DNA of 16,270 nt from DASPSR01 sp035516175 (GTDB taxonomy: Bacteria; Nitrospirota; UBA9217): positions 1 to 16,270 of the forward strand of contig DATJAO010000071.1 in NCBI GenBank assembly GCA_035516175.1. The letters are read 5' to 3'. Position 1 is the stretch's first letter. Each line of letters opens with the position of its first letter. Both the position numbers and the translations under genes were made by a program. The notes below the pieces were generated by a model that was not told where the DNA came from, made no database searches, and saw nothing but the letters and a program-made list of their open reading frames with translations. Positions 7,990 to 14,408 of this stretch are shown here, in pieces.

Positions 7990-8018
7990 ATAATAAAGAG
8001 AAAGGCCGTGATTGTCAA
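7990..8018 (-). promoter_or_regulatory. Promoter of the tRNA-Leu/bamD/sirC unit
   Basis: On the minus strand, a perfect TTGACA (8018-8013) and TATTAT (7995-7990) are spaced by 17 nt, predicting a start near 7983 and a pre-tRNA leader of about 18 nt. No separate promoter fits in the 24-nt gap between tRNA and bamD, so a single promoter probably drives the tRNA and both protein genes. Confidence 0.8.
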
Positions 8019-8132
8019 GGGCTGTTTTCCCCATCATATCCGCCAGGCCTGTTTAGGTGACATGCATTGCTTCAACAGATTTCTACCTGTCATAAGTGTG
8101 CCGGGTGTCGAAGCATCAAGCGCTGTCGTCAT

Positions 8133-10088
8133 TTAAAAATAGATATCCCAGCTTAAATTCACTTCCGACTGATAATAATCATAGCTTTTTTCCCGTGAAA
8201 GAGAAAAGGTGATACTGTTATTCGTGGTGATCTTGAAATTTTGTGCCAGGGACGCATTCATACTGCGATGTTCGTCTCCTGCTTCGTAGTATATGCTCTT
8301 CACGGAAAGGTTGATCTTCCATGAATCGGTCAATTTTTTAATGATGCCCGCGGAGGCGCCGACCCCAAGCGAATAATTGTCCTTGAGGCCCCCGCTGAGT
8401 TCCAGATCCGTTTCGACCATGATATACGAAAGCCCCAGGAGGTCGTTCTTGTAGGAGAAGCCGCCGCCAGGGTTTATCCTGTAAATAAGATGTTCCTCCC
8501 CGTCCGAGAAAAGTTCCCGGTCGAACCCTGTGTTCACTTTCCAGGAAACGGGCTTAAAAAAAGCATCTCGAGGCGAAAGTGAAACGATGTCTATTAAACG
8601 AAGGCGCTGGAGTTTCAATGCATCTTCCTTGTAATAATATCTACCGCTGATGTCGAAAAAGTTTATCTGCGCTCCTTCGGTATACCCTTCATCCGGGTCG
8701 AGCAGGTCGTGATATGCCGCACGCCAGCCCATCTCTGTAAAGAAGGAATCGGTACGGTAGCCAGCACCAAGGCTTAGTTTGCCAGGTAGATGGCCCTGCT
8801 CCGGAGGGAGTGGGGGCGTAATGTCGTAAGCGTCTGCGGACTGTTTTCCGAGCGTGCTCCTGGCATTCAGCGTGGGAAGAAACTGCTTAAGGTAGTCCTC
8901 TTTCCCCATTTGTTTACGTGCATATTTGTACTGGAGAAGTTCCGCAGTCAGGTCGAGAATCTTCGTTTTTTCTTCCGGGGTTATTTCCATTTCTGTAACA
9001 GCCTGTGGAGAAGTTTTTTTGTCCACCACATCGAGCGCCACCTTCTGGGAACCGCTATCCATACGTGACGCAATGGCAAGGATACGCGTCGCCTGGGAGG
9101 GACGGTATTTCTCCTTGGTAATCAGACCACTCTCCTTAATGACCCGTATGGTGTCCACCGGGATCACCCAGAACCTAACTTTGTTGTCCCAGAATGCGTC
9201 AGTCAAGCGGAGCGATGGCCGGGCAACTTCCAGGAGAAGCAACAGATCAAAGGAGCAATTTTCATCAAAAAAATAATAGTCTGCGTAGATGTCCCTGACT
9301 TCCCAGACATGCATAACCAGCCTGCGGACTTCTTCTTCTGTTAAGTTAAGTTGATATTCCCATATATCGCGGTGCTCGATATTGCTGTACTCTGACACTT
9401 TCTCATAATAAGGAAGAATCGAGAAATATCCGCGGTAATAGCCGAATATTCCCTTGAAGGCATAGAGAAATCCATTCGAATCAGTCGTCACCGCAGCATA
9501 TGTGACCGCATAGGATAATAGATCGTTCTGGTTCTCGCTATCTATTCTTATCAGTGTATGGCCGAACATGGAGGCGGGGCTGTTGTTAAGGGTCGTGGGA
9601 AAGACAAGAACAGCCGAGTGAGGATTTACCCTCGCAAGCGCCTCATTGAATTCCGTACAGGCAACGGGTGGAAGCCTGAGCTCGTCGATATCAAGTTTTT
9701 CCTTGAGCCAGGCATACCGCGCGACAAATCTACAGCGGGGATGTTCTTCATCCTTCTTTTCCTCCCGGAAAAAGGCTCTGATCGTGGCTTCGAGTTCGGC
9801 CGCAGGATTCAACTTCCCGTCAGGAGCAAGAAAAAATTTGGGATCATCGATCAGGCTCTTTTTGCCGGAGCCGTGACGCTTGTAGTGGACAAGGGCTTCC
9901 CAATAGCGGTCTTCAGAGAGGCGCTTTTCTTTTGCAGACTCCAGCAGCGCATTAAGATAGCCATCATCTGCCGCTGGAGACGGGCAGGCCGTAAAAAGGA
10001 AGAAAAAAAATGCTATGACGACAAAAAAAAGGTATACGGGACAGAGCGTCCCGTATACCTTGGTACCCCGGAATACTGTAAAGCGCAT
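8133..10088 (-). CDS. DUF4105 (Lnb N-terminal-like) protein with probable outer-membrane barrel
   Basis: This is a 651-residue exported protein. Residues 1-40 form a signal peptide with a very hydrophobic core (LFFVVIAFFFFLFTA). Residues 44 to about 110 resemble the helical domain commonly preceding DUF4105 (WEALVHYKRHG, DDPKFFLAPDG). DUF4105 covers about 119-325: C119 and C144 may pair, and H177 (SMFGHTLIRID) and C278 (ENCSFDLLLLLE) fit the conserved His/Cys of this papain/NlpC-like fold. From about residue 435, alternating aromatic strands end in WDIYF, the terminal aromatic pattern of outer-membrane barrels. DUF4105 is related to the N-terminal domain of Lnb, a Bacteroides lipoprotein N-acyltransferase; whether this protein acylates anything is unknown. 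The start at 10088 is the only ATG, GTG or TTG before codon 93, so it alone supplies a signal peptide. It lies 2 nt after the DUF3015 stop with no Shine-Dalgarno sequence, and codons 10-22 contain a terminator. Confidence 0.85.
   Translation of the reverse strand: MRFTVFRGTKVYGTLCPVYLFFVVIAFFFFLFTACPSPAADDGYLNALLESAKEKRLSEDRYWEALVHYKRHGSGKKSLIDDPKFFLAPDGKLNPAAELEATIRAFFREEKKDEEHPRCRFVARYAWLKEKLDIDELRLPPVACTEFNEALARVNPHSAVLVFPTTLNNSPASMFGHTLIRIDSENQNDLLSYAVTYAAVTTDSNGFLYAFKGIFGYYRGYFSILPYYEKVSEYSNIEHRDIWEYQLNLTEEEVRRLVMHVWEVRDIYADYYFFDENCSFDLLLLLEVARPSLRLTDAFWDNKVRFWVIPVDTIRVIKESGLITKEKYRPSQATRILAIASRMDSGSQKVALDVVDKKTSPQAVTEMEITPEEKTKILDLTAELLQYKYARKQMGKEDYLKQFLPTLNARSTLGKQSADAYDITPPLPPEQGHLPGKLSLGAGYRTDSFFTEMGWRAAYHDLLDPDEGYTEGAQINFFDISGRYYYKEDALKLQRLRLIDIVSLSPRDAFFKPVSWKVNTGFDRELFSDGEEHLIYRINPGGGFSYKNDLLGLSYIMVETDLELSGGLKDNYSLGVGASAGIIKKLTDSWKINLSVKSIYYEAGDEHRSMNASLAQNFKITTNNSITFSLSREKSYDYYQSEVNLSWDIYF
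10023..10061 (-). terminator. Rho-independent terminator inside the start of the DUF4105 gene
   Basis: On the minus strand, AAGGTATACGGGAC (10061-10048) and GTCCCGTATACCTT (10042-10029) form a perfect 14-bp stem around the 5-nt loop GCTCT. The run continues as T to 10023, giving eight consecutive T in all. It starts about 30 nt after the DUF3015 stop codon, the normal place for that gene's terminator, yet it lies within codons 10-22 of the following gene. Confidence 0.85.
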
Positions 10089-10090
10089 GA

Positions 10091-10582
10091 TTAATTCGAG
10101 GAAGAAACAGCAGCCACGTTATCTACAACATTCGCAAGAACCACATCCTCAGAGGTGAAGATCTTGGCAAAACTGGACTGCAGCTTCTGATAGAACTCGG
10201 GGCGTTTCTCGTAAGGGACCTGCATCAAGTCCGCGAAGGCATCGAGCGTTTCGCCGCGGCCCATGGCGATGTCTTTTGCCAGGTTGTCCATGTTGGCAAC
10301 AACGAACTCGTTCAGCCGCTCATTGCTTACGAACTTGGTAGGCTGTTTACACTCAGAGGTACCCGAGGAAATACCAAAGGTCTGGGCGCCGAATGATCCG
10401 TTAGTCGTGGCCTGAAACGCCTGGAGCAGAGATGATTGGTCGGCATTGTTCTGGAAGAGCATTGTGCCGAGTCCGCATCCGGTATTCTGCTTTGCCTGCC
10501 CGCTTGCACCTGCAGCAAACGCTGAACTGACAACAAAAACAAATAGAGCTGACAATACTGTAACCGCCAAAAGCTTTTTCAT
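10091..10582 (-). CDS. DUF3015 family secreted protein
   Basis: This 163-residue protein starts with a clear Sec signal peptide (MKKLLAVTVLSALFVFVVSS, cleavage near AFA-A at about 23-24). The mature part has the DUF3015 hallmarks: NTGCGLGTMLF with C36, QAFQATTNGSFGAQTFGI, and SGTSEC with C78. C36 and C78 are the only cysteines and probably form a disulfide in the periplasm. A helical C-terminal region follows (FVVANMDNLAKDIAMGRGE, FYQKLQSSFAKIF). The function of the family is not established. A strong AAGGAGG ribosome-binding site precedes the ATG. The gene has its own promoter (10621-10649) with a CRP-like palindrome upstream. It is followed directly by the DUF4105 gene, so the two may act together in the envelope. 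Confidence 0.88.
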   Translation of the reverse strand: MKKLLAVTVLSALFVFVVSSAFAAGASGQAKQNTGCGLGTMLFQNNADQSSLLQAFQATTNGSFGAQTFGISSGTSECKQPTKFVSNERLNEFVVANMDNLAKDIAMGRGETLDAFADLMQVPYEKRPEFYQKLQSSFAKIFTSEDVVLANVVDNVAAVSSSN

Positions 10583-10620
10583 AAGACCCTCCTTATTTTT
10601 TTTTTGAAACGATGATTGTA

Positions 10621-10649
10621 ATTAAAGCCTACTTTTTTATTTTTGTCAA
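10621..10649 (-). promoter_or_regulatory. Promoter of the DUF3015-DUF4105 pair
   Basis: On the minus strand, a perfect TTGACA (10649-10644) and TTTAAT (10626-10621) are separated by 17 nt, predicting a start near 10614 and a leader of about 30 nt that ends in AAGGAGG. The spacer and flanks are A-rich. A second TTGACA lies 16 nt further upstream (10665-10660) but has no good -10 partner. Confidence 0.7.
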
Positions 10650-10681
10650 CCCTAAAGACTGTCAAAGGAGATTTCCCTTGT

Positions 10682-10697
10682 TGTGATGCTGGTCACA
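10682..10697. promoter_or_regulatory. CRP/FNR-family-like operator TGTGA-N6-TCACA
   Basis: TGTGATGCTGGTCACA matches both half-sites of the E. coli CRP consensus exactly. Its centre is about 75 nt upstream of the predicted DUF3015 transcription start, close to class I activator positions. It begins just beyond the stop codon of the hydrolase gene. Binding by a CRP/FNR-family regulator is inferred from sequence only. Confidence 0.5.
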
Positions 10698-10698
10698 T

Positions 10699-11547
10699 TC
10701 ACTGAAGCTGTGCGGTGAGATACCGGACGAGTTTATCCCTGACAGCTGCGTCTGCAAACGAGGTGACATGCCCCGGCACCGTCGTTTCCCAAAACTCCTT
10801 GGGATCTCGGGCTGCTTCGTAGAGCATCTGGCCATGATGCATCGGGACTACAGGGTCCTTATCACCATGAATGATCAAAACCGGCACGCACGAAACCTCC
10901 CGGATCCACCGAATCGGACTATAGTCGTCGCTTATAAGGTACGACAGTGGATACTGGAACGGCCAAGTGATGAAGACCTGCGCGAGCTTCTCGCGCGCGA
11001 TGAGGCGGTAACTGGAAAATGCGCTGTCGATCACTAGCGCGGCGATCCTGTTCTTATAGGGAGAATGCGCAACAGTATAGACCGCTATCGCGCCGCCTAT
11101 GCTCTGTCCGAGAACAATGATGCGTTCCTTGTCCACGCGAGGCATGGACAGAAGCGCATGGAGCGCCGCCTCCGCATCCAAGTGGACGCCTTTTATGCTG
11201 GGGCTCCCCTGGGACTTTCCATACCCGCGGTAGTCAAATATGAACAGGTTGAAGCCTTCCCTGATCAGCCACAGGACGCTGTTCACGTGCGTGCTCAGGT
11301 TCTGCGCATTGCCGTGAAGAACGAGGACGGTTGCGCGTGCCTCCGTATTCGCTGCCTGAAAAAACCAGCCATTCAGCGTGAGCCCATCGGAAGTTTTGAA
11401 ATAGATGTCCTCGGGAGAAAACTGCCGGGCTACAGGATTATCATACAGCTGCTTCTGGGGATAAAAAAAGAGAGAGCCGCATCCCGAGAAAAACAGGACG
11501 AGCGGAAAAAGCAGGAAATAGGCGATTGTACCCTTAGAAAGTCGCAT
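10699..11547 (-). CDS. Alpha/beta-hydrolase lipoprotein (BEM46/serine aminopeptidase-like)
   Basis: This is a 282-residue serine hydrolase with a lipoprotein signal (lipobox FSGC, lipidated Cys at 23), so it is probably anchored to a membrane facing the periplasm. The fold is complete: the oxyanion-hole motif LHGNAQNLS begins at 78, the nucleophile is S149 in GQSIGG, the acid is D231 in HGDKDPVVP, and the base is H260 in GHVTSF. FDYRGYGKSQGSPS is typical of the BEM46/YqiA-like hydrolase group. The substrate cannot be predicted. The ATG at 11547 has no clear Shine-Dalgarno sequence; a GAGGAAG lies about 30 nt upstream. It follows dtd by 43 nt and is probably co-transcribed with it. No obvious terminator follows before the DUF3015 promoter. 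Confidence 0.88.
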   Translation of the reverse strand: MRLSKGTIAYFLLFPLVLFFSGCGSLFFYPQKQLYDNPVARQFSPEDIYFKTSDGLTLNGWFFQAANTEARATVLVLHGNAQNLSTHVNSVLWLIREGFNLFIFDYRGYGKSQGSPSIKGVHLDAEAALHALLSMPRVDKERIIVLGQSIGGAIAVYTVAHSPYKNRIAALVIDSAFSSYRLIAREKLAQVFITWPFQYPLSYLISDDYSPIRWIREVSCVPVLIIHGDKDPVVPMHHGQMLYEAARDPKEFWETTVPGHVTSFADAAVRDKLVRYLTAQLQ

Positions 11548-11590
11548 AGATACCGAATTGATCGGACTTACAATTTTGCTTCCTCATCGA

Positions 11591-12034
11591 TCATTCTCGC
11601 GAATCAATGAGTATAGTCACCGGCCCATCGTTAGTCAGCGATACGGCCATTGATTCCGCGAACATCCCCGTCTTAACGGAAAGTCCGGTCTGCCGGAGAT
11701 TCGTGACGAACGTGTCGCATAGGGCCCTCGCCCGTTCGGGGGCCTCAGCGGCAGCAAAGGACGGCCGGCTTCCTTTGCGCGTGGACGCAGCAAGCGTGAA
11801 TTGTGAAACCACGAGCACCTCACCCCTGATGTCCATGATCGACAGGTTCATCTTTCCATTATCGTCCTCGAAGATTCTGAGCTTCGAGACCTTTTTGACG
11901 ATATATTCGAGGTCTCCGTCCATATCTCCCTTCACTACACAAAGAAAAACGAGCAATCCATTTTCTATCTCACCAACAGCTCTTCCGTCAATCTCGACTC
12001 TGGCGGATAAAACCCTTTGAAGCAGCGCCTTCAT
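11591..12034 (-). CDS. dtd: D-aminoacyl-tRNA deacylase
   Basis: Dtd hydrolyses D-amino acids (and glycine mischarged on tRNA-Ala) from tRNA, a proofreading step in translation. This 147-residue protein carries both signature motifs that build the active site across the dimer: SQFTLAA (77-83) and NDGPVT (135-140). MKALLQRVLSARVEIDG matches the usual family start, so the ATG at 12034 is preferred over in-frame ATGs at 12040 and 12052. The latter has a poor AGGA about 10 nt upstream. A promoter at 12039-12071 would place transcription initiation at or within a few nt of 12034, suggesting a leaderless message. It is transcribed divergently from rlmN and followed by the hydrolase lipoprotein gene. 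Confidence 0.93.
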   Translation of the reverse strand: MKALLQRVLSARVEIDGRAVGEIENGLLVFLCVVKGDMDGDLEYIVKKVSKLRIFEDDNGKMNLSIMDIRGEVLVVSQFTLAASTRKGSRPSFAAAEAPERARALCDTFVTNLRQTGLSVKTGMFAESMAVSLTNDGPVTILIDSRE

Positions 12035-12038
12035 AGCC

Positions 12039-12071
12039 ATTATAGATAGCATGCCGCGGTTATCCTGTCAA
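12039..12071 (-). promoter_or_regulatory. Promoter of dtd, placed for a leaderless mRNA
   Basis: On the minus strand, a perfect TTGACA (12071-12066) is followed 17 nt later by TATCTA (12048-12043) and 21 nt later by a perfect TATAAT (12044-12039). Either -10 would start transcription between about 12036 and 12032, that is at the dtd ATG. The elements overlap the two alternative upstream ATGs, which argues against those starts. Confidence 0.5.
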
Positions 12072-12103
12072 ATTCTTTCCTCAAATTTTATTGCATTAAT
12101 CTT

Positions 12104-12151
12104 AGGGAGGGCTTACAATTTATGCGTGATGCAGGATGCGTGATACACTGA
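12104..12151 (+). CDS. Nine-codon leader ORF upstream of rlmN
   Basis: AGGGAGGG (12104-12111) is the only strong ribosome-binding site in front of rlmN, and it is spaced for the ATG at 12122 (10 nt), not for the rlmN ATGs at 12136 or 12151. From 12122 the frame reads MRDAGCVIH and stops at TGA 12149-12151, which overlaps the ATG at 12151 as TGATG. This looks like a translated leader peptide coupled to rlmN. It could instead be a by-product of a 14-nt duplication. The feature range includes the ribosome-binding site. Confidence 0.4.
   Translation, partial: REGLQFMRDAGCVIH
12122..12149 (+). repeat. 14-nt tandem repeat at the rlmN start
   Basis: ATGCGTGATGCAGG (12122-12135) is followed directly by ATGCGTGATACACT (12136-12149); the first nine bases are identical, and ATGCG occurs a third time at 12151. 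Removing one 14-nt unit would put ATG 12136 at the right distance from AGGGAGGG, which suggests a small tandem duplication. Confidence 0.5.
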
Positions 12152-13215
12152 TGCGAGAAACCGCCAAAATAAATCTCACCGATCTCAAGGGACTCACGCC
12201 GCGAGTGATAGACCGCTTCTGTACGGAGAGGCTTGGCCAGAAACCGGGACAGGGACTGCGTGTGGCAATAAGGCTGTATCGCAGGAAGATGGAGGACTTC
12301 GACTCCATGGACGATTTGAACAGGCCGTTCCGGGAGCAGCTCAAGAGGCATTGCACCATTTCCAAGCTTTCGATCGCGCAGAGGATCGCATCAGAGGACG
12401 GGACGGATAAGCTTCTGTATCACCTCGGTGACGGCAACACCGTGGAAGGTGTGCTTATTCCTGGGCCAGGCCGGCTCACGCTCTGCGTCTCTACGCAAGT
12501 AGGCTGCGCATCGGGCTGCGGCTTCTGCCGTACCGGCTCAGGCGGGCTGGTACGGAACCTTACGGCTGCCGAGATCGTGAACCAGGTCTTCGCGGCCCAC
12601 ACGGTCGCGGCCGGCGAAATCACGAACATCGTGCTCATGGGAACCGGGGAACCTCTCAGAAACTTCGATGCGGTCAAGACTTTTATCCAGACCATGACAG
12701 ACCGCAACGGGATGGGCTTTTCGAATAAAAAAGTGACGATCTCCACATGCGGCATTGCTCCGATGATAGAGCGGATGGCTGAGAATAGAGAGATGGTTGC
12801 GAGCCTCGCGGTCTCATTGAACGCTACCACGGACGAACTGAGGGACCGGATCATGCCGGTAAACAAGACCTATCCTCTAACGCGCCTCATACAGGCGCTT
12901 CATTATTACTGCAAGTCTACAGGCAACACGGTGACGATAGAGTATGTGCTGTTCAAAGGCATTAACGATTCCTTCGAAGATGCGAAACGGCTCAAGGACC
13001 TTCTCGACGGTCTGCCGTGCATGATTAACCTCCTGATGTTCAACCCGTTCCCGGGTAGCGCGTTCGAACGCCCAGACGAGGAACAGGTATATTCATTTCG
13101 GGACTTTCTGCTCAATCATGGATGCATAACCGTGGTCAGGAGCAGCCGCGGAAAGGACATCCACGCCGCCTGTGGCCAGCTCAGGGCCGCGCCTTCTATT
13201 CCTGACAAGCAATGA
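12136..13215 (+). CDS. rlmN: 23S rRNA (adenine2503-C2)-methyltransferase (dual-specificity RlmN family)
   Basis: RlmN is a radical-SAM enzyme that methylates C2 of A2503 in 23S rRNA and, in some bacteria, A37 of certain tRNAs. The 359-residue protein has the radical-SAM cysteines C124, C128 and C131 (CASGCGFC), the catalytic pair C117 (LCVSTQVGC) and C346 (HAACGQL) equivalent to E. coli C118 and C355, the SAM-binding GTGEPL (169-174), and VTISTCGI. KINLTDLKGL near the N-terminus matches the small helical domain of RlmN. The third residue after the cluster is Arg (FCRTG), where many homologues have Ala. The start is uncertain: ATG 12136 lacks a ribosome-binding site, and ATG 12151 (MRETAKINL) overlaps the stop of a leader ORF. 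Either start retains the whole catalytic protein. It converges with the PEGA gene. Confidence 0.93.
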   Translation: MRDTLMRETAKINLTDLKGLTPRVIDRFCTERLGQKPGQGLRVAIRLYRRKMEDFDSMDDLNRPFREQLKRHCTISKLSIAQRIASEDGTDKLLYHLGDGNTVEGVLIPGPGRLTLCVSTQVGCASGCGFCRTGSGGLVRNLTAAEIVNQVFAAHTVAAGEITNIVLMGTGEPLRNFDAVKTFIQTMTDRNGMGFSNKKVTISTCGIAPMIERMAENREMVASLAVSLNATTDELRDRIMPVNKTYPLTRLIQALHYYCKSTGNTVTIEYVLFKGINDSFEDAKRLKDLLDGLPCMINLLMFNPFPGSAFERPDEEQVYSFRDFLLNHGCITVVRSSRGKDIHAACGQLRAAPSIPDKQ

Positions 13216-13221
13216 AGGTCC

Positions 13222-13260
13222 AAAAAAAATCCCCCCTACACTTGCGTACGTGGGAGGATT
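13222..13260 (-). terminator. Rho-independent terminator of the PEGA-domain gene
   Basis: On the minus strand, AATCCTCCC (13260-13252) pairs with GGGGGGATT (13236-13228), a 9-bp stem with one T-G wobble and a 15-nt loop. T continues to 13222, for eight T in all. It begins 29 nt after the PEGA gene stop. On the plus strand the stem has a C-A mismatch and no T run, so it should not serve rlmN. Confidence 0.7.
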
Positions 13261-13263
13261 CCT

Positions 13264-13287
13264 GTGTGCTGTTTGCAGAAAGCACGC
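13264..13287. repeat. Small inverted repeat between the rlmN and PEGA stops
   Basis: GTGTGCT (13264-13270) and AGCACGC (13281-13287) can form a 7-bp stem with one wobble around a 10-nt loop. It lies immediately after the PEGA stop codon. It may protect 3' ends or assist the adjacent terminator; no T run follows it. Confidence 0.3.
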
Positions 13288-13288
13288 G

Positions 13289-14272
13289 TTAATAATCGGA
13301 AAGCGATTTGCCTGCGGCAACGATCTCGTTCATGACATCCGCACGTCTAATGTTTACCGAGGTTTTTGTCCATCTTAATTTATATCTTCCCATTTCCTGT
13401 TCCTGTTCCGTATCAGCGGCGCTAGTATCTTCAAGCTTTCTGCAGGCTCCGTCCAGACACCACTCCAGCACCCTCTTGCATGTGCCAGCAGGGGTGATAC
13501 CGTTAAAAACAATTTCCTTCCAGTTCAGGAGAAACGCATCGCTCTTGCCTGCCTCGTCCGTGTAGAGGAAGGTAGCTGACCACCCCATCTCACAGGGCCC
13601 GGCATCGCACAACAGGACATTCTGTTTCGTCCTATAATACCTGCCGGTCAGGGTTTTGTTCTCTGTATATTTGCTGATCAAGGCCTGGTTTGCTTTATGG
13701 CCGATTTGAATCTCTTGTGATGGGGTGATCTCAAAATGGATCTGCATGGGCGTGAGGTGCAGTTTACGCCGCTCTTCCTGCGGATCTTTCGGCTCTTCCC
13801 GTTTCACCTCAACGACCGGAGCACGCTTCTTCGGTTTTTCCTGACGTACAGGCTCGGCCGTTTTCTTCTTTTCAACCTCATTCTGTTCCGCTTTTTCGGG
13901 CAACATAATTGCTAGAAGTTTCCCCTCGTCAAATCGCGCTTCCAGCCGCAACGTCTCGTTCTTTTTCACGGTAAAAGTACCGGAAACCGTCCTGTTCTCG
14001 GTGCGGCAGGATATGACATGGTCTCCGACAATTACGTTTTCTATGGTGTTCTCTGCCGCGCCTTTGTAAACGTCGTCAATGAAAACTTTCGCATCGGCAA
14101 TCAAACTTTTCACCGACACAGACCCATATTTTACGATGGTCAATTCTGATTCCCGCACCTGCTGAGCAGCTTTCTCCTGGGCATTGCCAATACAGGTCTC
14201 TTGAAAAAGGCTCATAGCCGCGAATAAGAAAAATATCACGACTACTTTAGATAATAATATTTTTTTCCCCAT
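13289..14272 (-). CDS. Exported PEGA-domain protein of unknown function
   Basis: This 327-residue protein begins with a signal peptide (MGKKILLSKVVVIFFLFAAM) with likely cleavage near residue 31-32. The ATG at 14272 is chosen because it gives this signal and has AAAGGA just upstream; the frame remains open to 14371 without one. Residues about 43-115 resemble a PEGA domain (AKVFIDDVYKGAAENTIENV, GDHVISC), a small beta fold in envelope and surface proteins. Residues 125-172 form a charged Lys/Glu/Pro linker (EPVRQEKPKKRAP). The C-terminal part (about 172-327) is a module I do not recognise, with C222, C227, C265, C272 and C277 (LLCDAGPCEMGW, GTCKRVLEWCLDGACRKL) that could form disulfides. The linker suggests a span across the periplasm or peptidoglycan contact. 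The gene has its own terminator; its promoter is not clear. Confidence 0.75.
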   Translation of the reverse strand: MGKKILLSKVVVIFFLFAAMSLFQETCIGNAQEKAAQQVRESELTIVKYGSVSVKSLIADAKVFIDDVYKGAAENTIENVIVGDHVISCRTENRTVSGTFTVKKNETLRLEARFDEGKLLAIMLPEKAEQNEVEKKKTAEPVRQEKPKKRAPVVEVKREEPKDPQEERRKLHLTPMQIHFEITPSQEIQIGHKANQALISKYTENKTLTGRYYRTKQNVLLCDAGPCEMGWSATFLYTDEAGKSDAFLLNWKEIVFNGITPAGTCKRVLEWCLDGACRKLEDTSAADTEQEQEMGRYKLRWTKTSVNIRRADVMNEIVAAGKSLSDY

Positions 14273-14408
14273 CTTTCCTTTATCCCGGCGACACAATAAT
14301 CTTAAGTACTTATCGAACAATACCTGCAAAACTATAGTATACAGTCGGGGAAAATAAAGGCCGAATTGCACTTTGCTGCAGATGTTTTTCCGCTAAGCTA
14401 TCACCCGT

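Noticed and set aside
9558..10094. Rightward 178-codon frame opposite the DUF4105 gene start
   Set aside because: It is antisense to conserved DUF4105 sequence; its length comes from the compositional shadow.
12035..12052. Upstream dtd starts at 12040 and 12052
   Set aside because: Family alignment begins at MKALLQRV, and both ATGs fall inside the likely promoter.
14273..14371. Upstream extension of the PEGA-domain protein to an ATG at 14371
   Set aside because: The extension adds 33 residues before a normal signal peptide and has no ribosome-binding site support. The ATG at 14272 is the better start.
14340..14408. Terminator after rluD or promoter (TATACT/TATAGT) for the PEGA gene
   Set aside because: Only a 4-bp TGCA stem and poorly spaced -10-like sequences are present, so neither can be supported.
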